8,510 nucleotides of DNA. Source: an uncultured Pseudomonadota bacterium. GTDB taxonomy: Bacteria; Pseudomonadota; Gammaproteobacteria; Burkholderiales; Usitatibacteraceae. A program made the position numbers and the translations under genes. The first letter of the stretch is position 1, and the number at the start of each line of letters is the position of its first letter. The notes under the pieces are model-generated. The model saw only the letters and a list, made by a program, of their open reading frames with translations. It ran no database searches and was not told the origin of the DNA. The stretch covers positions 1-8,510 of the forward strand of contig CALEJW010000020.1 of NCBI GenBank assembly GCA_937898635.1, written 5' to 3'. Positions 1 through 4,799 of the stretch are shown here, one piece after another.

Positions 1-1016
1 TTGCCGTTGCCGTTGCCCCGGCCCTGGCCGTTGCCCGGCCCGGCTGCGGTGACCGCGCCGGCCGAAACCGCGGCGCCCGTCGCCGCGACGACGCCCGCGC
101 CGCGTCCGTGGGAGGACGCCGTGAGCGCGCCCGAGCCGGCGCCAGCGCCCGAGGCCGTGACCAGCCCGCGCCCGTAGGCGTGGCCGCCGCCCGACCCCGA
201 GGCGGCCGTGGTGAGGCCGTTCGCGCGGCCGCTTCCGGCAAGGGACCCGTCGGCCGTGACCACGCCGCGCGAGACGGAACCCGCCGCGGCGCCCTGCGCC
301 GTCGTGATGCCCTTCGGCCGGCCGCTCGCGACGCCGCCGGCGGAGGCGCCCGTCGCGGTGGTGATGCCGCGGGCTGACTTGCCGGAGAGCGCGGGCGAAG
401 TCCCGGTCGTGGAGCCATCGGCCGTCGTGATGCCCGTCGGCGCCTCGGGCTTCGCCGGCGCCACCGGCGTCGCCGGCGCGGCGGCGGGGGCCCTTCCCTG
501 CATCGCCTTCGCCGAGCTCGCGACGGCGCCCATCGTGGTGCCCGAGGCCTTCGCGATCTGCCCCCAGCCCATGCCGTCGGCGCGCATCTGCAGGATGCCG
601 CGAAGCGACACGGCGCTGCCGTCGGCGCCGGTCACCTCCCCGCCCAGGAGCGCGGCCTGGAGGTCCGCGCTCGTGGGGTTCGCGATCCCGAGCCGCGCGA
701 GCGAATCCTGCGCGAGGGCGAGCGAATGGGAGACGTTGCCCCAGCCCATGGGCTTCGTCGGCGGCGTGAAGGTCGTCGCCACCGGGTCTCCCGCGCCGCC
801 CTCGGGCGCGGCGAGGAGCGTCACCTCGGTGCCGTTGCGCAGCGCGTTCACCAGCGCGAGCGCGTTCTCGCGCGAGCCGGCGACGGTCGTGAAGGCTGCG
901 GCGAGCCGCGCGGCGACCCGGCTCTGCCCGGGATTCGTCGCGGTGTCCTGCGCGGCGGCGAGCGGCGCCAGCGCGACCAGGATCGCGGCGGCGAGGTTGC
1001 GGATGCGGGACTTCAT
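1..1016 (-). CDS. Exported protein with two GWG motifs and a Gly/Thr/Ala repeat tail (partial, 3' end outside window)
   Basis: About 338 codons are visible; the gene starts at ATG 1016 and continues past the left edge. The start is supported by a strong Shine-Dalgarno, GAGGAGG, 7 nt upstream, which overlaps the stop of the preceding lipoprotein gene. Residues 1-22 form a Sec signal peptide (MKSRIRNLAAAILVALAPLAAA) with no lipobox. Residues about 30-175 are a compact module holding two related motifs, PMGWGN near residue 90 and MRADGMGWGQIAK near 144. Residues about 177-194 are an Ala/Pro linker. From residue 195 to the edge there are repeats built on G-(I/V/L)-T/V-T-A-x-G, starting near residues 195, 217, 236, 251, 267, 284, 296, 308 and 320, followed by a Gly-Asn tract. 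I recognise the general look of a betaproteobacterial exported hypothetical protein but no named family, and assign no function. It is probably co-transcribed with the lipoprotein upstream. The reading frame stays open with plausible protein throughout, unlike the competing plus-strand frame. Confidence 0.82.
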   Translation of the reverse strand, partial: MKSRIRNLAAAILVALAPLAAAQDTATNPGQSRVAARLAAAFTTVAGSRENALALVNALRNGTEVTLLAAPEGGAGDPVATTFTPPTKPMGWGNVSHSLALAQDSLARLGIANPTSADLQAALLGGEVTGADGSAVSLRGILQMRADGMGWGQIAKASGTTMGAVASSAKAMQGRAPAAAPATPVAPAKPEAPTGITTADGSTTGTSPALSGKSARGITTATGASAGGVASGRPKGITTAQGAAAGSVSRGVVTADGSLAGSGRANGLTTAASGSGGGHAYGRGLVTASGAGAGSGALTASSHGRGAGVVAATGAAVSAGAVTAAGPGNGQGRGNGNG

Positions 1017-1023
1017 GGCGTGG

Positions 1024-1030
1024 CCTCCTC
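1024..1030 (-). promoter_or_regulatory. Strong ribosome binding site at the lipoprotein / repeat-protein junction
   Basis: GAGGAGG lies 7 nt before ATG 1016, and its first base is the last coordinate of the upstream gene's TAG stop (1032-1030). It fixes the start of the repeat protein and supports translation of both genes from one mRNA. Confidence 0.75.
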
Positions 1031-1437
1031 TAGACGGGTCCGACGACCCGTTCGGTCTGCAGGATGATCTCCGTGGCCGTCGCGCCGTCGCGAAGGAGGC
1101 CTGCGTCCTTGCGCGCCGTGACGAGCATGCGGGTGGTGTTGGGCGTGAGCGCCTCGAGCTCGATCTCGACCTCGCGGTCCCCCGCCCTCGCGGTGATGAG
1201 CTCCGTCGAGCCGTCGCGCCGCGATTGCCGCACCTTGATCTGCATGCGGTTGAGCGCCGTCATCGTCGCCTTGCGCACGTCGGCCTGCGGCGCGGTGAAG
1301 GTCTTGTAGACCATGCCGCCGAGCGTGTGCGAGACCCCCGTGGCCATGCCCACGCCGAGCGCCGTGAGCGCGACGGGCGCGCAGCCTCCCAGCAGGCAGG
1401 CCGCAACGAGGGCGATCGCGATTCGGGAACGGTTCAC
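1030..1437 (-). CDS. DUF3568-like outer-membrane lipoprotein
   Basis: A 135-residue protein starting at GTG 1437, preceded by GGAG with 5-nt spacing. Longer in-frame starts at 1518 and 1482 would place an arginine- and proline-rich stretch ahead of the signal peptide, so they are rejected. Residues 1-18 form a lipoprotein signal peptide ending in the lipobox LGGC, with Cys19 as the lipidated residue. Ala at +2 predicts sorting to the outer membrane. The mature part has a short Gly/Ala/Val-rich segment, then a small domain with SHTLGGMVYKTFTAP, ALNRMQIKV and a C-terminal strand-rich region. This matches my recollection of DUF3568, a family of about 130-residue proteobacterial lipoproteins of unknown function. 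The exported repeat protein follows 13 nt downstream with its Shine-Dalgarno touching this stop, so they form a probable two-gene operon. Function unknown. Confidence 0.85.
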   Translation of the reverse strand: MNRSRIAIALVAACLLGGCAPVALTALGVGMATGVSHTLGGMVYKTFTAPQADVRKATMTALNRMQIKVRQSRRDGSTELITARAGDREVEIELEALTPNTTRMLVTARKDAGLLRDGATATEIILQTERVVGPV

Positions 1438-1550
1438 CGCAGCTCCGGAGGGATGTCGTAGCCCGGACGACTCAAGTTCCATGCCATGCGCCGGTCGTGC
1501 CGACCGCGGCCGACCCAAGCCCTTGATCGGGATATGCGATTGCCGCGATT

Positions 1551-1611
1551 GCCTCGCCGTCGTGGAACGGCGACAACGCGGGCTTTCGTCGTTCTCCGGC
1601 GACGGCGAGGC
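1551..1611. repeat. Long imperfect inverted repeat (hairpin) in the rnpB / lipoprotein gap
   Basis: A 12-bp perfect inverted repeat (GCCTCGCCGTCG at 1551-1562, its complement at 1600-1611) encloses a second, inner stem of about 9 bp (1565-1573 with 1586-1594, one G-T pair on the plus-strand RNA). An asymmetric internal loop separates the two, and the apical loop is about 12 nt. It lies about 80 nt downstream of the rnpB 3' end and about 115 nt upstream of the lipoprotein start. Neither flank has a T tract, so it is not a textbook intrinsic terminator. It could be an RNA processing or stabilising structure, a bidirectional stop, or a dispersed genomic repeat. Confidence 0.6.
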
Positions 1612-1691
1612 CGCGAAGGGTCAGCTTCCTCGCTTCAGCCCGCGCGGCGGCGTTCGCCCGCGGCGAGGAGGCACGGAAGAAGAAGGAAAAT

Positions 1692-2005
1692 GTGAAGCAA
1701 GCCTGTAAGCGGGATTCTGTTATCGCCTCGCGGCGATACGACGATCATTCCTCTGGGCGGCGCGTTGCCGCGCCGCTCTAGCCACCTACCCGCAGACTCG
1801 GCGGGCCGCGTCGTCGTCTGCCTATTTGGTGTTGCTCCGCGTAGAGATTGGCCGTTTCACCCCGCCAGTTGCCCGACGGACTCGTCTCTGTTCCTCTGAT
1901 CCGCGCCTCGCGGCGGACGGGAGTTACCCGCTACGCTGCCCTGTGGAGTCCCGACTTTCCTCCGCACCGCGAACTGCGATACGGCGACCGTCCGGCCTGC
2001 TTCAC
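1692..2005 (-). ncRNA. rnpB: RNase P RNA, type A
   Basis: This is the catalytic RNA of the ribozyme that removes tRNA 5' leaders. Both ends pair in a 12-bp P1 (1994-2005 with 1692-1703, one G-U pair). Conserved blocks read on the minus strand include GGAGGAAAGTC, CTCCACAGGGCAG, GGAACAGAGAC, GGGTGAAACGG, CGGAGCAACACCAAATAGG, CGGGTAGG, AGAGGAATGATCGTC and AACAGAATCCCGCTTA. Recognisable helices are P2, P3, P4 (with the bulged U), P7 (GCGUAG/CUACGC), P8, P9 with a GCGA loop, P12 with a GCAA loop (1862-1879), P16, P18 with a GCAA loop (1757-1776) and a 7-bp GCGA hairpin in the P19 position (1721-1738). The sequence between GGTGAAACGG and CCAATCTCTACGC has no room for P13 and P14, so at 314 nt it is shorter than the 377-nt E. 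coli RNA. The ends are taken from P1, so the mature termini could differ by a few bases. The DUF3025 gene ends 9 nt upstream. Confidence 0.96.
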
Positions 2006-2011
2006 CCCGCC

Positions 2012-2017
2012 ATTCTA
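2012..2017 (-). promoter_or_regulatory. Probable rnpB -10 box (TAGAAT)
   Basis: TAGAAT (5/6 to the sigma-70 consensus) lies 6 nt upstream of the 5' base of P1, where a -10 box is expected. Its first three bases are the TAG stop codon of the DUF3025 gene. The stretch to the start site is GGCGGG, a GC-rich discriminator of the kind found at stringently controlled stable-RNA promoters. No good -35 is seen at 16-18 nt spacing. Confidence 0.65.
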
Positions 2018-2836
2018 CGGAGATTCCGCGCGCCCACCCGGCTTCGGGCGGAAATGTCGCGCGTCGTCGTAGAAGGACTCGTGCTCGCCGCCGGGATGCC
2101 AGCCGGGGATGCCGAGCACCGGCACGGGCGCCATGGCGCGGGGCGAAGGGAAGCGCGGGCGGTGCGCGAAGTGCGCGGCGAGGAGCTCGTCCACGCGCGC
2201 CACCTGGGCCTCGGGGGGGAGCATCGCGAAGAAATCGTCCACGGGCACGAAGACCGATTTCGCGACCAGGCCGACGAAGGGCTCGAGCGCCTGCTCGAAG
2301 AGCCCGTGCCCGAAGGCGACGAAGCGCGCCTTCGCCGCGAGCTCCCCGCGGCGGCGCCAGAAGAGCTCCTTCCACTCGAAGTCGAGGACGAGCCCGAGGA
2401 GCGCGGGCGAGCTCGAGGCGATGGCGATGCCGCCCTCGTCGAAGAGCGAGAGCGCGTCGCGCGGCGGGCTGCGGTGCCGGGCCTCGGCCGCTCCGCCCTC
2501 GGCGAGCATCGCCGCGTGCTGCGCGTTGATCGCGGCCTTCGCCTTCGGGAACGCGATCCACGCGAGCGCGTTGAAGAGGTCGTGCCAGTTGCGATCGCGC
2601 GTCTCGACTTCCCCGCTCACGGCCACGCGCGACTCGTAGTGGGGAAGGCCCTTCCCGCCCGGCTCCCGCGCCGGCACGAAGCGGATCTGCGTCCCGGAGG
2701 CGTTCGCGATGCCCGCGGCGAGGGCATTCAGGGCCTCGAGCGCGGGCCATTCCCCGCCGCCGAGCCGCGCGAGCGACGGGGCGAGCGGTGCGTAGAGGGG
2801 ATCGCGCAGCCGGGACTGCGCCTGCGCCCAGTCCAC
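2015..2836 (-). CDS. DUF3025 family protein
   Basis: A 273-residue cytoplasmic protein with no signal peptide or membrane segment. The start is taken as GTG 2836 (VDWAQAQSRLRDP), 17 nt after the pyrC stop. The Shine-Dalgarno is weak, so translational coupling to pyrC is likely, and the start is the least certain part of the call. Family-like motifs in order are NWHDLFNALAWIAFP (83-97), RDALSLFDEGG (126-136), AFGHGLFE (174-181), PVPVLGIPGW (237-246) and FYDDARHFRP (255-264). The conserved Trp/His/Asp pattern suggests a folded catalytic or binding domain, but I know of no assigned function. The overlapping frame that begins at 3115 is an artefact, because its first 93 residues lie inside pyrC. 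The stop codon TAG (2017-2015) also forms the start of the rnpB -10 box. Confidence 0.88.
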   Translation of the reverse strand: MDWAQAQSRLRDPLYAPLAPSLARLGGGEWPALEALNALAAGIANASGTQIRFVPAREPGGKGLPHYESRVAVSGEVETRDRNWHDLFNALAWIAFPKAKAAINAQHAAMLAEGGAAEARHRSPPRDALSLFDEGGIAIASSSPALLGLVLDFEWKELFWRRRGELAAKARFVAFGHGLFEQALEPFVGLVAKSVFVPVDDFFAMLPPEAQVARVDELLAAHFAHRPRFPSPRAMAPVPVLGIPGWHPGGEHESFYDDARHFRPKPGGRAESP

Positions 2837-2853
2837 CGCCGCGCCGGGCCGGC

Positions 2854-3891
2854 TCAGCCGCGCAGGCGCCAGGCGAGCCGCTCGCCGGCGCGAAGGGGCA
2901 CCACCGCGGCCTCCCCGAGGGGATAGTCCGCGGGCACTTCCCACGCGGACTTTTCGAGCGTCACGGTGCCGGCGTTGCGCGGCAGGCCGTAGAAGTCGGG
3001 GCCGAAGCGGCTCGCGAAGCCCTCGAGGCGATCGAGCGCGCCCTCGCGCTCGAAGGCTTCCGCGTAGAACTCGAGCGCCGCGTGCGCCGTGTAGATCCCG
3101 GCCGCGCCGCAGCACGACTCCTTCGCGCCCCGCGCGTGCGGCGCCGTGTCGGTGCCGAGGAAGAAGCGCGGGTTGCCCGACACCGCCGCGCGCACGAGCG
3201 CCGCGCGGTGCGACTCGCGCTTGAGCACCGGCAGGCAGTAGTGGTGCGGGCGCAGCCCCCCCGCGAAGAGCGCGTTGCGGTTGAGGAGCAGGTGGTGCGC
3301 GGTGATCGTCGCCGCCACGTTGTCCGGGGCGCTCGAGACGAAGAGCGCCGCCTCGCTGGTGGTGATGTGCTCGAGCACCACGCGCAGCCTCGGGAAGCGC
3401 AGCAGCAGCGGGCGCAGCACCGTCTCGATGAAGGCCTTCTCGCGGTCGAAGACGTCCACCGCCGGGTCCGTCACCTCGCCGTGCAGCAGCAGCGGCATGC
3501 CGGCCGCGGCCATCGCCTCGAACACCGCGTCGCAGCGGCGGATGTCGGTGACGCCGGAGTCCGAGTTCGTCGTGGCGCCCGCCGGGTAGTACTTCACCGC
3601 CTTCACGAAGCCCGAGGCCTTCGCCTTCGCGATCTCGCCGGCCGGCGTGTTGTCCGTGAGGTAGAGCGTCATCAGCGGCTCGAAGGCGCTTCCCGCGGGC
3701 CGCGCCGCGAGGATGCGCTCGCGGTAGGCGAGAGCCTGCGCGACGGTCGTCACCGGGGGCTTCAGGTTCGGCATCACGATCGCGCGGGCGAACTGGCGCG
3801 CGGTCGCGCCCACGACGGAGCGCATCGCCTCGCCGTCCCGGAAGTGGACGTGCCAGTCGTCGGGGCTCGCGAGCGTGAAGGTTTCCGCCAT
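2854..3891 (-). CDS. pyrC: Dihydroorotase, class II (homodimeric PyrC type)
   Basis: Catalyses the reversible cyclisation of carbamoyl-aspartate to dihydroorotate, the third step of de novo pyrimidine synthesis, in the cytoplasm. The protein has 345 residues against 348 in E. coli PyrC. All metal ligands are visible at the E. coli positions minus two: His14 and His16 (DDWHVHFRDG), the carboxylated Lys100 (AVKYYPAGATTNS), His137 (LLLHGE), His175 (LEHITTSEA) and catalytic Asp248 (LGTDTAPHA). The substrate-binding segment GGLRPHHYCLPVLKRE is also present. The start at ATG 3891 gives the expected N terminus; the 19-nt gap from rsmI contains a perfect TATAAT and no usable Shine-Dalgarno. DUF3025 follows after 17 nt. 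I see no truncation or lost catalytic residue. Confidence 0.97.
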   Translation of the reverse strand: MAETFTLASPDDWHVHFRDGEAMRSVVGATARQFARAIVMPNLKPPVTTVAQALAYRERILAARPAGSAFEPLMTLYLTDNTPAGEIAKAKASGFVKAVKYYPAGATTNSDSGVTDIRRCDAVFEAMAAAGMPLLLHGEVTDPAVDVFDREKAFIETVLRPLLLRFPRLRVVLEHITTSEAALFVSSAPDNVAATITAHHLLLNRNALFAGGLRPHHYCLPVLKRESHRAALVRAAVSGNPRFFLGTDTAPHARGAKESCCGAAGIYTAHAALEFYAEAFEREGALDRLEGFASRFGPDFYGLPRNAGTVTLEKSAWEVPADYPLGEAAVVPLRAGERLAWRLRG

Positions 3892-3898
3892 GCCGCGG

Positions 3899-3904
3899 AT
3901 TATA
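3899..3904 (-). promoter_or_regulatory. pyrC -10 box (perfect TATAAT), predicted leaderless start
   Basis: TATAAT, in the context GACTATAATCC, lies in the 19-nt rsmI-pyrC gap. Only 7 nt (CCGCGGC) separate it from ATG 3891, so initiation at the usual distance falls at or within a base or two of the A of ATG. No -35 match is seen at 15-18 nt spacing; that region is the end of rsmI. Confidence 0.6.
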
Positions 3905-3910
3905 GTCGCC

Positions 3911-4780
3911 CTACTTCCCCGAGCCCGGCTTCGCGAGGGCGAGCGCGGCCTGGTAGAGCTCGCTCCGGCTCACGCCCGTGATCCTCGCCGCCAGCGACGA
4001 GGCCTGCTTCACCGAGAGCTCCTCGAGCAGGACTCCCAGCACCTTCTCCGGCGCGAGCGCGGACGCCGCCTCCACCGGGCGGCCCTCGACGACCAGCACG
4101 AGCTCGCCGCGCGTGCGGTTCGCGTCGGCCGCCGCCCAGGCCGCGGCCTGCGCGAGGGGCACGCGCGCGATGGTCTCGAAGCGCTTGGTGAGCTCGCGGC
4201 ACACGACCACGTCGCGCTCGCCGAGCGACGCGTGGAGGTCGGCGAGCGTGGCCTCGAGCCGGTGCGGCGCCTCGAAGAGCGCGATGGCCCACGGCCCCGC
4301 GGCGAGCGCGGCGAGGCGGCGCTTCCTCTCGGCGCCCTTCGCCGGCAGGAAGCCCGCGAACACCACGCCCTCGGCCGCCACGCCGCTCGCCGAGAGGGCC
4401 GCGGTGAGCGCGCTCGCGCCGGGCACGGGGAAGACGGGGAAGCCCGCCTCGCGCACGCGCCCGACGAGGAGCGCGCCGGGATCGCTCACGGCGGGCGTGC
4501 CGGCGTCGGAGACCAGCGCCACGGACTTGCCCTCGCCGAGCAGTGCGACGATGCCCTCGGCGGAGGCCCGCTCGTTGTGCCCGTGGACCGCGATCACGCG
4601 CGCGCCGATTCCGAGATGCGTGAGGAGCGAGCGCGTGACGCGCGTGTCCTCCGCGGCCACCACGTCGCACGCGGCGAGCGTCTCCCGCGCGCGCGCCGTC
4701 ACGTCGCCGAGATTACCGATGGGGGTGGCCACCACATATAATCCCGGGGGAAGGACGGCCGCGCGGCCTTCCGCCGCCAT
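3911..4780 (-). CDS. rsmI: 16S rRNA (cytidine-1402-2'-O)-methyltransferase
   Basis: Uses SAM to methylate the ribose 2'-O of C1402 in the 30S decoding centre, acting together with RsmH. The 289 residues match E. coli RsmI (286). Tetrapyrrole-methylase-fold motifs in order are LYVVATPIGNLGD (14-26), AEDTR (43-47), the HN pair (68-69), the SAM-loop region LVSDAGTPAVSDPG (89-102), VPGASA (119-124), FAGFLP (141-146) and, further on, ALFEAPHRL and CRELTKRFE. The C-terminal helical part ends KPGSGK. The start is ATG 4780, nine residues before the first conserved segment; a possible AGGGGA lies 10 nt upstream. An apparent extension to 5107 is only read-through of the lpoA-like gene in antisense. The gene diverges from the lpoA-like gene, as yraL does from yraM in E. 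coli. Confidence 0.97.
   Translation of the reverse strand: MAAEGRAAVLPPGLYVVATPIGNLGDVTARARETLAACDVVAAEDTRVTRSLLTHLGIGARVIAVHGHNERASAEGIVALLGEGKSVALVSDAGTPAVSDPGALLVGRVREAGFPVFPVPGASALTAALSASGVAAEGVVFAGFLPAKGAERKRRLAALAAGPWAIALFEAPHRLEATLADLHASLGERDVVVCRELTKRFETIARVPLAQAAAWAAADANRTRGELVLVVEGRPVEAASALAPEKVLGVLLEELSVKQASSLAARITGVSRSELYQAALALAKPGSGK
4737..4742 (+). promoter_or_regulatory. Probable -10 box for the lpoA-like gene (TATAAT)
   Basis: A perfect TATAAT stands in an otherwise GC-rich stretch and points toward the TTG start at 4800, giving an expected start site near 4749 and a leader of about 50 nt. The weak TTACCG at 4713-4718 (18-nt spacing, 3/6) is the best -35. The box lies inside the first codons of the divergent rsmI gene. 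Confidence 0.55.
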
Positions 4781-4786
4781 CGAACC

Positions 4787-4790
4787 GGAG
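4787..4790 (+). promoter_or_regulatory. Ribosome binding site supporting a TTG start
   Basis: GGAG in CCGGAG lies 9 nt before TTG 4800. No ATG or GTG in the frame is better placed in front of the signal peptide, so this site decides the start of the lpoA-like gene. Confidence 0.5.
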
Positions 4791-4799
4791 TCCCCTGCC

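Noticed and set aside
208..1461. 417-residue plus-strand open frame
   Set aside because: It is antisense to the repeat protein and the DUF3568-like lipoprotein, is arginine/alanine-rich, and shows no domain or signal. The minus-strand reading has signal peptides, lipobox and ribosome binding sites.
1486..1502. Sigma-54-like site upstream of the lipoprotein gene (CGGCACG-N4-GCGCA, minus strand)
   Set aside because: It has GG-N10-GC, but the TT of the -12 element is replaced by GC, and such matches are common by chance at this base composition. Not strong enough to annotate.
1674..1691. Pyrimidine-rich tract just after rnpB as an intrinsic terminator
   Set aside because: On the minus strand P1 is followed by ATTTTCCTTCTTCTT, but P1 is a long-range helix and no local hairpin precedes the tract. 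Termination there is possible but cannot be supported.
1857..2750. Minus-strand open frame spanning rnpB and DUF3025
   Set aside because: It crosses the RNase P RNA and is out of frame with the DUF3025 motifs; it is a shadow.
2015..3115. DUF3025 starting at ATG 3115
   Set aside because: The first 93 residues would lie inside pyrC in another frame and show no conservation-like pattern; GTG 2836 after the pyrC stop is preferred.
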